Origin: Acinetobacter tjernbergiae DSM 14971 = CIP 107465
GTDB taxonomy: Bacteria; Pseudomonadota; Gammaproteobacteria; Pseudomonadales; Moraxellaceae
Length of the DNA stretch: 64,000 nucleotides
NCBI RefSeq assembly: GCF_000374425.1
Contig: NZ_KB894376.1
Location: 1 to 64,000, forward strand
Direction of reading: 5' to 3'
Below the pieces are notes generated by a model. It made no database searches. It was not told where the DNA came from and saw only the letters and a list, made by a program, of their open reading frames with translations. Both the position numbers and the translations under genes were made by a program. Below, piece by piece: positions 55,584 to 63,822 of this stretch; within the stretch, counting starts at the first letter, position 1, and each line of letters opens with the position of its first letter.

Positions 55584-56168
55584 ATGACCGCCAAAACACT
55601 ATACGCTTATACGCTACAACCTGTTCCTTACGAAGTTTCTGAAGTTGAACAACGTCAAGCTCAACTGATGATTTGGCGTAGCACCAATAAATTCAGTAAA
55701 AAAGCATGGATGATTATGATTGCACTTGTGGTGCTTTCATTGGTTTCAGCAGGACTCATTAAATATTATTCGACTTATTCAACAGTCCTATGTTGGATCG
55801 TGATGGTCGGTGTGATCCTCTTTTATCTTGTGAAAAAATTTGGTCTTGAATGGTACGTAAAACGTAAAATGAATGAGTTCCCTGTTCAAGAAATCAAAGG
55901 ACTTCGTTTAGGTGTTCAACAACATGGTATTGTGATGCGCCAAAAGATGGGACTTCAAGAAGGCACCGCAACGATTGGTTGGAAAGACATTTACGAATGG
56001 TACAGTTCTCCTGATTTTATTTTGGTGAATTTCAAGGTAAAAACACCAAAAGGTGAAGAACAACAAGGTGCATATATTTTACCAAAACGTATGGACTCAA
56101 AGAATTTCCCGTTCACAACCATACGCAAACATTTAAATGAAACGGTAGGCGCAGCTAAATCAATCTAA
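55584..56168 (+). CDS. YcxB-like membrane protein
   Basis: A 194-residue protein with two central hydrophobic helices (about 42-60 and 66-84) and a C-terminal beta domain (IGWKDIYEWYSSPDFILVNF), a pattern of the YcxB family whose role is unknown. It follows yccS by 79 bases and may be co-transcribed. It ends in a strong terminator. Confidence 0.65.
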   Translation: MTAKTLYAYTLQPVPYEVSEVEQRQAQLMIWRSTNKFSKKAWMIMIALVVLSLVSAGLIKYYSTYSTVLCWIVMVGVILFYLVKKFGLEWYVKRKMNEFPVQEIKGLRLGVQQHGIVMRQKMGLQEGTATIGWKDIYEWYSSPDFILVNFKVKTPKGEEQQGAYILPKRMDSKNFPFTTIRKHLNETVGAAKSI

Positions 56169-56187
56169 TCCATTATTCATACAAAGA

Positions 56188-56212
56188 CCTCTCTTGATGA
56201 GAGGTTTTTTTA
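56188..56212 (+). terminator. Rho-independent terminator
   Basis: ACCTCTC-ttgat-GAGAGGT with TTTTTT, behind the YcxB-like gene. Confidence 0.88.
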
Positions 56213-56227
56213 ACCGTATTAATTTAA

Positions 56228-56242
56228 TGATAATAATAATCA
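56228..56242 (+). promoter_or_regulatory. Putative Fur box
   Basis: TGATAATAATAATCA matches the 7-1-7 Fur consensus TGATAATnATTATCA in 13 of 14 defined bases. It lies 85 bases ahead of an iron-related reductase gene, where it would repress transcription in high iron. Confidence 0.65.
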
Positions 56243-56326
56243 ATATTACCCACAACATACATATTATCGCCCCATTGTTCAGTTATAATTTTTAAATGAA
56301 TCTCCTTTTCTTCTTATTTTCTGACC

Positions 56327-58864
56327 ATGTTTAAAAAAGTTTTCTTCCAAATCCATTGGTTTTTAGGGATCACAGCGGGTCTCATCCTCTCTTTAATGGG
56401 CGTGACGGGTGCAATCTATTCTTATGATCAACAAATTTTAAAATGGCTGAATCAAGACAGCTATGTTGTTGAAGTCGCTCAAACGCCTAAACTCACCCCT
56501 GCCCAACTATATCAACATTTCAATCGACAACAGCCTGAGATTGAAATTAATAGCATTACGATTGCATCAGATCCGACCACATCTTCAACCGTCAATATTA
56601 AAAAAGAAGGTGCTCGTCGTGGTTATAACATGATGGTTAATCCATACACAGCAGAGGTATTACCTGACATTAAAGGGCGTGATACGCTGCAATTTATTCA
56701 GCGTTTACATCGTAATTTGACCGCAGGTGAATTTGGGGCACAAATTACTGGCGCATCAACGTTGATACTGATCTTCTTTGTCTTAAGTGGAATTTATCTG
56801 CGCTTTCCAAAGAAACACTCCTTTAAACAATGGTTTTTTATTAAACCTAAACTCAAAGGTCGCAATTTTATTTGGGACTTACATGCTGTCGTTGGAACAT
56901 GGATGGTTGTGTTCTACTTATTATTCGCATGTACGGGCTTATACTGGTCTTATGATTGGTGGCGTGCAGGCATGTTCAACGTCATGGGCGTAGAACAACC
57001 ACAACGGAATCAACAAAATAATGAACATAGCAAAGATAAACAACCCGAACTGCAAAAGCAGCAACTCAACACCATCCTGACCCACACATGGAACGGTGTA
57101 AATGCACAAATTGGGCGTGAATATTCAAGCCTCACCTTAAATATTCCAAAGCATGATGATGCCAAAATTGAGCTTTCTTTTGTCGATGCAATTCCACAAC
57201 ATGAACGCGCACGTAACCAAGCAATCTATAACTATCAAGATAATAAATTCGAAAAATTTGAACTGTATGAACAGAAAAAACTCAATGAGAAAATCATGAG
57301 CAGTATGCTGCCTGTACATCGAGGTAGTTTTTTTGGTTCAACTTATCAATTCATTGCGATGTTGGCTTCATTGGCAATGCCTTTGTTTTTTGTAACAGGT
57401 TGGATGCTTTATCTTAAACGACGTAAGCAAAAAAAATTAACCCTTGCTGCACGTCAATCACTCAATCCACAGCAAATTGATCTAAATACCAAGCCTTGGA
57501 TGATTACTTATGCATCGCAAACAGGTGTAGCAGAACAACTCGCTTGGCGTACAGCAACGAGCTTACAAGAAGCACAACAACCAACGATCGTTAAACCAAT
57601 TCAGCAACTGACTGAACAAGACCTACAACAAGCACAACAAGTTTTATTACTCATCAGTACCTATGGAACAGGCGAAGCACCCGACTTAGCAACAAGTTTC
57701 AGTAAAAAATTGATGCAGCAGGACCTTGATCTAAGTCAAATACAATATGCAGTCTTGGCACTCGGATCTAAAGAATATCCTGACAGTTATTGCAGCTTCG
57801 GCTATGCAGTAGATAGATGGTTAAAACAATGCAATGCACAACCCTTATTCGATTTAATCGAAGTAGATAATGCCAGCACCAATGATATTCAGCGTTGGAA
57901 TCAAGCTTTATCTAATGTGACCAAGCATGAACTTAATGCCATGAATATCGACAAAGTGTTTGATCAATGGACATTAAGCCAACGCCATATTTTAAATCCA
58001 AATAGCTTAGGAGAAGCTGCTTATCATATTGAACTAACAGCTCCTCATGATGTCACTTGGCATGCAGGAGATATTGCCGAGATTCAATCAGGGAACAATG
58101 TTAAAGAGATTCAAAACTTTTTGATTAAATACCAAATCCCATCCCAAACAATTGTTGAGTCATTGAATCAAAACATTGAACAGGCACTTTGGGATAAAAA
58201 TTTAAGAGTTGATCTCAACGCTTTTAGCAATCTAGAAGAATTACTCAAGCAATTACCCGTACTACCAACGCGTGAATATTCAATTGCAAGCATTCCAGCA
58301 CAGCAATGCCTACGACTGGTAGTACGTCAAAAGCGTGATGAGAATGCTCAATTAGGTTTAGGTTCAGGCTGGTTAACTGAATTTTCACAACTCAGAGACC
58401 CTATTTCCTTACGGATTCGCACTAACGAATCTTTCCACTTAATCGATGACAACCGTCCGATTATCTGTATTGGTAACGGGACAGGTATTGCAGGACTGAT
58501 GAGCCTGTTACAACAGCGTAACCGACAAAACTATACAGCAAACTGGCTTATCTTTGGCGAACGCCAACGTGAACATGATTTCTTTTATCAAGAGACCATT
58601 CAAGCTTGGCTAAATATGGGCACACTACAACATCTAGACCTCGCCTTTTCTCGTGATCAGGAGCAGCGCATCTATGTGCAAGATGTATTACGCAACAAGG
58701 CTGAAGAGCTGAGCAAATGGGTTGAGCAAGGTGCTGTCATTTATGTCTGTGGTAGTATCGAAGGTATGGCAACAGGTGTCGATCAAGCGCTAATAGAAAT
58801 TCTTGGCGAAGAACACGTGGATGCCCTCAGACAAGCTGGGCGTTATCGTCGTGATGTTTATTAA
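56327..58864 (+). CDS. PepSY-membrane / flavodoxin / ferredoxin-reductase fusion, probable siderophore-iron reductase
   Basis: An 845-residue fusion. Residues about 1-365 form a PepSY-associated membrane part with four helices (FLGITAGLILSLMGVTGAIY near the start, VGTWMVVFYLLFACTGLYWS, and a last one near PLFFVTGWMLY) and histidines suited to heme (HRNLTAG, DLHAVVG, PVHRG). Residues about 380-540 are a flavodoxin-like FMN domain (TYASQTGVAEQLAWR, STYGTGEAPDL). The C-terminal half is a sulfite-reductase-type FAD/NADPH module (REYSIAS, GLGSGWLTEF, CIGNGTGIAGLMSLL, VYVCGSIEGMATGV). Electrons would pass from NADPH through the flavins to the membrane and reduce a periplasmic ferric siderophore. 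The near-consensus Fur box upstream supports the iron role. Automated naming as cysJ would be misleading. Confidence 0.82.
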   Translation: MFKKVFFQIHWFLGITAGLILSLMGVTGAIYSYDQQILKWLNQDSYVVEVAQTPKLTPAQLYQHFNRQQPEIEINSITIASDPTTSSTVNIKKEGARRGYNMMVNPYTAEVLPDIKGRDTLQFIQRLHRNLTAGEFGAQITGASTLILIFFVLSGIYLRFPKKHSFKQWFFIKPKLKGRNFIWDLHAVVGTWMVVFYLLFACTGLYWSYDWWRAGMFNVMGVEQPQRNQQNNEHSKDKQPELQKQQLNTILTHTWNGVNAQIGREYSSLTLNIPKHDDAKIELSFVDAIPQHERARNQAIYNYQDNKFEKFELYEQKKLNEKIMSSMLPVHRGSFFGSTYQFIAMLASLAMPLFFVTGWMLYLKRRKQKKLTLAARQSLNPQQIDLNTKPWMITYASQTGVAEQLAWRTATSLQEAQQPTIVKPIQQLTEQDLQQAQQVLLLISTYGTGEAPDLATSFSKKLMQQDLDLSQIQYAVLALGSKEYPDSYCSFGYAVDRWLKQCNAQPLFDLIEVDNASTNDIQRWNQALSNVTKHELNAMNIDKVFDQWTLSQRHILNPNSLGEAAYHIELTAPHDVTWHAGDIAEIQSGNNVKEIQNFLIKYQIPSQTIVESLNQNIEQALWDKNLRVDLNAFSNLEELLKQLPVLPTREYSIASIPAQQCLRLVVRQKRDENAQLGLGSGWLTEFSQLRDPISLRIRTNESFHLIDDNRPIICIGNGTGIAGLMSLLQQRNRQNYTANWLIFGERQREHDFFYQETIQAWLNMGTLQHLDLAFSRDQEQRIYVQDVLRNKAEELSKWVEQGAVIYVCGSIEGMATGVDQALIEILGEEHVDALRQAGRYRRDVY

Positions 58865-58891
58865 TCCAACTTAAGTGTTAGTATTAAAAAT

Positions 58892-58916
58892 ACGAGTGCA
58901 TCATCACTCGTTTTTT
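58892..58916 (+). terminator. Rho-independent terminator
   Basis: ACGAGTG-catcat-CACTCGT followed by TTTTT, 28 bases behind the reductase fusion. Confidence 0.88.
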
Positions 58917-58985
58917 AACGAACGTTTAGAGGGTTTGCCTTTCTATTAATTTTGCATACACTGAGCACGATTCAAATTGACTACA

Positions 58986-59780
58986 ATGAAGATTATGCAA
59001 ATAAGTTCATGGATTCGTATTTTTTTAGCCCTTATTGGTTCAGTTCTATTTTTAGATGGGGCTATCCTAATCGCATTTAAAAAAATTCATATCGGTACAG
59101 TACTCCCTTTTCTCCTAGGATTATTTTTCTGCCTCTATGCTTGCTTTTATTATCATATTGAACGTTTCTTTTTCTATCATTTTCGCTTGCATTCAATTTG
59201 GCGTTTTGGCTGGTTATGTTTTTGGATTTGGTTAATTAGCTTAGGCTATTTTTTTCATTATCTTTCGAATCATCAAATTAAAAACCAAAACATTGCTCCA
59301 ATCAAAGCTATCATCGTTTTAGGTACTGGTGTTAAAAATGGGCAACCTTCTGCAACACTTGCTAAGCGTTTAGATCGTGCTGCGCCGATTGCACTTGCCC
59401 AACCCACTGCAAAATTAGTCATGACTGGGGGTATTGATTTTGGTGAAACAAATAGCGAGGCCATCGTCATGTCATGTTATGTACAACAGCATCATCACAT
59501 CCCTACTTCACAGATCATTTTAGAAGATAAAAGTACCAGCACTGAACTGAATCTTAAAAATAGTCAGACCTTATTACAGGCACAGCAGATTAACATTCAG
59601 CAACCGATTGCAATCGTCACCAGTGACTTTCATACCTTGCGCGCCTCAGCAATCGCTCGAAAGCAAGGTTATCGCCATGCCATTATGTTAGGCGCAAGCA
59701 CACCCTTAGAGACTCGATATAATGCGTGGTTAAGAGAATATTTTGCTTATGCAAGCGGTTGGTTACTCAATGAATATTGA
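58986..59780 (+). CDS. YdcF/ElyC-like DUF218 membrane protein
   Basis: A protein of about 264 residues with three N-terminal membrane helices and a DUF218 domain (AIIVLGTGVKNGQPSATLAK, VMTGG, EDKSTSTELNLKNS, IAIVTSDFHTLRA). ElyC/SanA relatives affect envelope polysaccharide or lipid-carrier use; the exact role is unknown. The start is uncertain (58977 TTG, 58986 ATG, 58995 ATG); none has a strong ribosome site. A hairpin overlaps its stop. Confidence 0.8.
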   Translation: MKIMQISSWIRIFLALIGSVLFLDGAILIAFKKIHIGTVLPFLLGLFFCLYACFYYHIERFFFYHFRLHSIWRFGWLCFWIWLISLGYFFHYLSNHQIKNQNIAPIKAIIVLGTGVKNGQPSATLAKRLDRAAPIALAQPTAKLVMTGGIDFGETNSEAIVMSCYVQQHHHIPTSQIILEDKSTSTELNLKNSQTLLQAQQINIQQPIAIVTSDFHTLRASAIARKQGYRHAIMLGASTPLETRYNAWLREYFAYASGWLLNEY

Positions 59781-59812
59781 TTGGGGAATCCCCCAATCAA
59801 CTTCTATTTTTA
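59777..59812. terminator. Hairpin between convergent ydcF-like and DUF2750 genes
   Basis: TTGATTGGGG-aatc-CCCCAATCAA, a perfect 10-base-pair stem that includes the ydcF stop codon. The T tract is weak. Confidence 0.65.
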
Positions 59813-60280
59813 GTTATGTAATCTAATTTCTCGTGGCAACGGCAATTGTAATTCAGCAAATACATCTGGTCGTTGTAAATAAATCTGATAAAGAAAGTTT
59901 TTTACATCCAACAAAAAAGTATCTGCTGGTACAAGTAAGTTATTTCCTTCAGGCGTCAGATCTAAAGATAAAATCGTATTATTTTCTTTTAGAAAAGGAA
60001 TCATTTTTTCAATAAAGGTTAATAATGATACTTCTTGAACATCATATTTTGCCCAATGATCTTTAATAAGTAATTTTGCTAGGCCTTTGTTTTGCCATAT
60101 GGATAAAGCATGTTGACCAGAGGGCGTTGAACATAAAGCCCACCCATCATGATATAAAGCAATCACTTGACGTTGCAAAATAATAGTTTGGATAAATTGA
60201 CGATATAGGTCTTTTGGCGAAGAATGAGATGTTGTTGTTTGTGATTTCGACGCAGCCTTGCGTTGATAAGGGTTCTTCAT
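59810..60280 (-). CDS. DUF2750-like protein
   Basis: A 156-residue soluble protein. After a basic Ser/Thr/Lys-rich N-terminus, the core ALYHDGWALCSTPSGQHALSIW and LLVPADTFLLDVKNF resemble DUF2750, a small family in which some members are predicted immunity proteins of toxin systems. No toxin gene lies beside it here, so an immunity role is not supported by context. Confidence 0.6.
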   Translation of the reverse strand: MKNPYQRKAASKSQTTTSHSSPKDLYRQFIQTIILQRQVIALYHDGWALCSTPSGQHALSIWQNKGLAKLLIKDHWAKYDVQEVSLLTFIEKMIPFLKENNTILSLDLTPEGNNLLVPADTFLLDVKNFLYQIYLQRPDVFAELQLPLPREIRLHN

Positions 60281-60368
60281 AAATTAGTTCAATATTAGAA
60301 TCATTATTGATGCTAATCATAAGATAATTTGATATGAGTTACAAGAATTTAATTATTTAGAAGATATA

Positions 60369-60444
60369 TGGTGGGCGCTGACGGGATCGAACCGCCGACA
60401 TTCTGCTTGTAAGGCAGACGCTCTACCAACTGAGCTAAGCGCCC
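60369..60444 (-). tRNA. tRNA-Val (TAC), copy 1
   Basis: A 76-base gene. The anticodon loop CTTACAA reads TAC. The acceptor GGGCGCT pairs with AGCGCCC and CCA is encoded. Identical to the two other Val copies in this array. Confidence 0.97.
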
Positions 60445-60526
60445 TGAGCGAGAGTAAACTCGTATCAGAGTCAAGTATAAGCATACTTGTTAAAACAAAC
60501 ATTCTCAAAAAATGATATTAAGAGAA

Positions 60527-60603
60527 TGGCGCAGCGGACGGGGCTCGAACCCGCGACCCTCGGCGTGACAGGCCGATATTCTAACCAACTGAACTACCGC
60601 TGC
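60527..60603 (-). tRNA. tRNA-Asp (GTC), copy 1
   Basis: A 77-base gene. The anticodon loop CTGTCAC reads GTC. The acceptor GCAGCGG pairs with CCGCTGC and CCA is encoded. Confidence 0.97.
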
Positions 60604-60642
60604 ACTGTTATACTTCATTAAGAAGTATGATGTCACAAACTA

Positions 60643-60718
60643 TGGTGGGCGCTGACGGGATCGAACCGCCGACATTCTGCTTGTAAGGCAGACGCTCTAC
60701 CAACTGAGCTAAGCGCCC
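60643..60718 (-). tRNA. tRNA-Val (TAC), copy 2
   Basis: Same 76 bases as copy 1; anticodon TAC and encoded CCA. Confidence 0.97.
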
Positions 60719-60819
60719 TGAGTGAGGTAACAAACTTAAAGCATCGCTTTAAAAATTTGTTTAGACAGATCAGAATAAATCTAATGTATCTAACTCTATC
60801 CTGCAATGCAAATTTAAAG

Positions 60820-60896
60820 TGGCGCAGCGGACGGGACTCGAACCCGCGACCCTCGGCGTGACAGGCCGATATTCTAACCAACTGAACTACCGCTGC
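60820..60896 (-). tRNA. tRNA-Asp (GTC), copy 2, T-loop variant
   Basis: Identical to the other Asp copies except one base in the T loop (TTCGAGT instead of TTCGAGC, about position 60). The fold is unaffected. Confidence 0.97.
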
Positions 60897-60941
60897 ACAA
60901 TAATTTTGCAATTATAGGGTAAAACGATATTAAAACTTAAG

Positions 60942-61018
60942 TGGCGCAGCGGACGGGGCTCGAACCCGCGACCCTCGGCGTGACAGGCCGATATTCTAAC
61001 CAACTGAACTACCGCTGC
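60942..61018 (-). tRNA. tRNA-Asp (GTC), copy 3
   Basis: Same 77 bases as copy 1; anticodon GTC and encoded CCA. Confidence 0.97.
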
Positions 61019-61041
61019 ACTTGAGTTTTAACGTAAAGGCT

Positions 61042-61117
61042 TGGTGGGCGCTGACGGGATCGAACCGCCGACATTCTGCTTGTAAGGCAGACGCTCTACC
61101 AACTGAGCTAAGCGCCC
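61042..61117 (-). tRNA. tRNA-Val (TAC), copy 3, promoter-proximal
   Basis: Same 76 bases as the other Val copies. It is the first tRNA in the direction of transcription. All six probably form one transcript in the order Val, Asp, Asp, Val, Asp, Val. Confidence 0.97.
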
Positions 61118-61283
61118 TTAACGTCTTCATCGTTTGTGAGGTGCATTATAGAGAATCTTTACAGCCTGTCAAACGCTTTTCCTATTCTTTTCCGAAAAAA
61201 GCGCACGAATGATTAAAAAATAAGTAATTCTTTGAAAAAAACCAGATTTCCGTATTTTATTTAAGCACTTATTGGTGTTTTTA

Positions 61284-61790
61284 TCATTCATTTTCCAATG
61301 CCTGTTCAGAAATATAAACCAATGCTTGTGCTGTAATAAGCTCAAAAAGCTCAATCACATCCTGATTTTTCATTCGAATACAGCCATGAGACATTGGAAT
61401 ACCCATTGGTTCAGTGTCAGGTGTCCCATGAATATAGATATATCGCTTAAATGTATCGCAACCATCTCCGCGATTAAACCCATCTTCTAAACCGTCTAAC
61501 CATAAAATTCGAGATAAAATCCAATCTCTTTGTGGAAATTGTTGTGCAAGTTGTTGGTTGTACACCTCTCCTGTTGGCTGACGTGCAACAAAGACCGCAT
61601 TTTTTTCTACTTCTCCACCAATCTTCTGTGCAATTTGATGCCACCCTCTTGGGGTTTTACCGCTATTTTCTTGTTCCCCAATACCATTCTTACCAGAGGA
61701 AATCACATAAAATTTATTGTGTTTTGGCAAACGTAAGATCTGTTGTGCTAAGTCTATGACAATATCTGCCTGATCAAAGGTATAGGTCAT
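61284..61790 (-). CDS. elsL: YkuD-family cytoplasmic L,D-carboxypeptidase (ElsL type)
   Basis: A 168-residue YkuD-fold enzyme with the catalytic motif HGTPDTEPMGIPMSHGCIRM (nucleophile Cys, partner His). It lacks any signal peptide or membrane helix and so should act in the cytoplasm, unlike typical L,D-transpeptidases. Acinetobacter ElsL is a cytoplasmic YkuD L,D-carboxypeptidase that trims recycled muropeptides from tetra- to tripeptide and influences beta-lactam tolerance. The size and localisation match; the gene name is by that resemblance. It stands alone beside the tRNA array. Confidence 0.78.
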   Translation of the reverse strand: MTYTFDQADIVIDLAQQILRLPKHNKFYVISSGKNGIGEQENSGKTPRGWHQIAQKIGGEVEKNAVFVARQPTGEVYNQQLAQQFPQRDWILSRILWLDGLEDGFNRGDGCDTFKRYIYIHGTPDTEPMGIPMSHGCIRMKNQDVIELFELITAQALVYISEQALENE

Positions 61791-61937
61791 TTTTATCTCG
61801 ATGGACGATAGAACATATTTATTTCAACACAGACTACAGGCTTTTTCTTGTATTTTTCAGTTGTTTTAATTAGCGATAGGTTTTAAATCCAGTAACGAAA
61901 TCATCATTTGTTCTTATTCTTAATCCGCTACTAACAG
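61791..61937. other. Gene-free stretch upstream of elsL
   Basis: No gene is recognised. The elsL promoter is expected here. The tandem repeats to the right are listed separately. Confidence 0.4.
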
Positions 61938-62121
61938 CATAGCTGCTCGTCTTGGGCATAAGGAATATATTCGCAAGAGCTTCACTTTTCTTAACGCCTT
62001 TACTCGAACATAGTTCTCGTCTTGCGCAGCTAATTCGCTTTTCCTAACACCTTTACTCGAACATAGTTCTCATCTTGCGCATGAGAAATATATTTCGCAA
62101 GAGCTTCGCTTTTCTTAACGC
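61938..62121. repeat. Three degenerate tandem repeat units
   Basis: Units begin with CATAG at 61938, 62009 and 62062. The block CCTTTACTCGAACATAGTTC recurs 53 bases apart (61997 and 62050), and GCAAGAGCTTC-CTTTTCTTAACG occurs at both ends (61973 and 62098). The last unit runs into the 3' end of the ybaN-like gene, so the array probably grew from there. Confidence 0.7.
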
Positions 62122-62474
62122 TGCTCAGGTCGTAGCCACAACCATACGGCAACAATAAACATAGTGACATCGGTAAAAACTTTGACAAAGAACGGTGCAT
62201 TGGTAAATAACATCAAAATACCGCTGATCAGCATCATGATACTAGCGATCCATTTTGCCCGACGTGGTACAGTCCCATTTTCACGCCAATTGCGTAAGGT
62301 CACACCATATTTGGGATGATTTAATAGCCAAGCATCCATTTCAGGCCAGCCTTTAGATGCTGCCCATGCTGCAAGTATTAAAAATACAGTTGTTGGCATG
62401 CCTGGTAGTATTGCCCCAATGATTCCTAAAATAATAAAAACCACGACTAAGCTACGCCAGAACAATGTTTTCAT
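62115..62474 (-). CDS. YbaN-like DUF454 membrane protein
   Basis: A 119-residue inner-membrane protein with three to four helices. The DUF454 signature is GIIGAILPGMPTTVFLILAAWAASKG, followed by WLLNHPKYG and a basic loop. Function unknown. The start at 62474 matches the family N-terminus; a GTG six codons earlier is possible. Its 3' end lies in a repeat unit. Confidence 0.82.
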   Translation of the reverse strand: MKTLFWRSLVVVFIILGIIGAILPGMPTTVFLILAAWAASKGWPEMDAWLLNHPKYGVTLRNWRENGTVPRRAKWIASIMMLISGILMLFTNAPFFVKVFTDVTMFIVAVWLWLRPEQR

Positions 62475-62574
62475 TGAGTAATTAACCGACACATGTTTAC
62501 AACCATGCTAGTATAAAGTGTTTTTATTGCTCTTTCTTAAACTTAACTGATTATTTCAATAATTGAGTAGCAGC

Positions 62575-63459
62575 ATGTCTAGTCGAATGACCACAACCAC
62601 TTTTTTTGAACCATGGTTGCAGTTTAAGAATCCAATTGTCCGTCACTTGGCTTTTTGTATCGCGAGCCCAAATATCCTAACGCAACGCCCAAATGAGCTG
62701 AAACTTAACCATCATTTTGAGTTTCATAATGATCAAAGTTGGCAAAATTTTTATCAAAATTATCAAACACGCCTACAACAACTTGATCAACAACCACAGC
62801 CTTTAATTGATTTCCTAGCACGTCTTAAAAGTACCCGTTTAGGTCTACGATTTGAAAATTTATTATGGTTTTGGTTACAAGATGGTGACTACCACCCCTA
62901 TCAATTGTTAGGGCATAGTATCCAAAAAATTGCAGGCGCAATCACTTTAGGTGAACTAGATTTTGTGCTATTTAATCAAGAAACCCAAGAAATCGAACAT
63001 TGGGAAGTTGCACTTAAATACTATCTTGGCGAAGGTAAATTAGATCTAGCACAATGGTTTGGTCTAAACAAACAAGATACTTTACATCGAAAACTAAAAC
63101 ATTTTACTGAGCGTCAATTTCAGTTTTCTGAAGCAAACCAGTACCACATTCAACGTAAATTTGCGGTAATGAAAGGACAATTGTATTTACCCAATCATTT
63201 GAGTGAGTTTGTACTACCTAATTGGGTTAACCCATCCCGACGTTTGGGACAATGGGGAACGCATATTCCAACAACACCATACTATCGATTACAACGCCAT
63301 GAATGGCTATGCCCAGATCAACATGCATCCTCGCTAACAGCGCAATGGTGGACAAATGGGCTGTATTACCATGAAACGCCAACTCCTTCTTTTTATATGT
63401 TCCGTCAACCCTCCCCTTTATTTACGACACCACCATTATCAAACAATCATTTTGAATAA
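62575..63459 (+). CDS. DUF1853 protein
   Basis: A 294-residue soluble protein of the DUF1853 family. The block GELDFVLFNQETQEIEHWEVALKYYLG is the family core; its Asp-(x)n-Glu-x-Lys arrangement resembles a PD-(D/E)xK nuclease-like fold, but activity is not established. Start 62575 is an ATG; a TTG four codons earlier is also in frame. It is divergent from the ybaN-like gene. Confidence 0.8.
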   Translation: MSSRMTTTTFFEPWLQFKNPIVRHLAFCIASPNILTQRPNELKLNHHFEFHNDQSWQNFYQNYQTRLQQLDQQPQPLIDFLARLKSTRLGLRFENLLWFWLQDGDYHPYQLLGHSIQKIAGAITLGELDFVLFNQETQEIEHWEVALKYYLGEGKLDLAQWFGLNKQDTLHRKLKHFTERQFQFSEANQYHIQRKFAVMKGQLYLPNHLSEFVLPNWVNPSRRLGQWGTHIPTTPYYRLQRHEWLCPDQHASSLTAQWWTNGLYYHETPTPSFYMFRQPSPLFTTPPLSNNHFE

Positions 63460-63557
63460 CATTTCATAACACATTTACCATCAAACTATCATGTTCATTT
63501 TATAAGTATTTTTTTAGCCTCTAAGAACATCATAATTACATTTAAACGGAGAAAATG

Positions 63558-63698
63558 ATGAAAAAGATTTTAGTTGCTTCTCTCATGAGTGCTTTTGTTT
63601 TAACTGGTTGTAATACCTTTAAAGGTTTTGGGCAGGATGTTTCTAAAGCAGGTGATAAAGTCACTCAAACTGCTGAAAAAACTCAAGATAAAATGTAA
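63558..63698 (+). CDS. Entericidin-like small lipoprotein
   Basis: A 46-residue lipoprotein, MKKILVASLMSAFVLTGCNT and on, with lipobox LTGC (Cys 18) and a short amphipathic, Lys/Thr-rich mature part (DVSKAGDKVTQTAEK). This matches the EcnA/EcnB entericidin type. GGAG lies six bases before the second of two adjacent ATGs, which sets the start. A strong terminator follows. The role in this genus is unclear; in E. coli the pair affects stationary-phase lysis. Confidence 0.8.
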   Translation: MKKILVASLMSAFVLTGCNTFKGFGQDVSKAGDKVTQTAEKTQDKM

Positions 63699-63719
63699 TC
63701 TCATAGAACAACTTTCATA

Positions 63720-63752
63720 AAACCTTATCTAGACGCAGATAAGGTTTATTTT
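63720..63752 (+). terminator. Rho-independent terminator behind the entericidin-like gene
   Basis: AAACCTTATCT/AGATAAGGTTT stem with a six-base loop, followed by a T-rich tract. Confidence 0.85.
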
Positions 63753-63822
63753 TACATACCTTTCTTAATGGTATTCCCCTATTATAGCGCTTCAGAATTC
63801 ACCAGATTTAGCCACATCTCGC

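Noticed and set aside
56327..58864. Naming the fusion protein cysJ (sulfite reductase flavoprotein)
   Set aside because: It has an N-terminal PepSY heme-type membrane domain and a Fur box, and no cysI is nearby. Only the C-terminal reductase module resembles CysJ.
59810..60280. DUF2750 gene as part of a toxin-immunity locus
   Set aside because: No toxin, secretion effector or related gene is adjacent; the neighbours are ydcF-like and tRNA genes.
60633..60911. Minus-strand open frame of 92 codons (with SACHAEGRGFESRPLRH)
   Set aside because: It is translated from the tRNA-Val and tRNA-Asp genes; this peptide motif is a well-known artefact of reading through tRNA genes.
61021..61212. Plus-strand open frame of 63 codons across a tRNA
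   Set aside because: Antisense to tRNA-Val copy 3 (GSNRRHSACKADALPTELSAL is the usual artefact).
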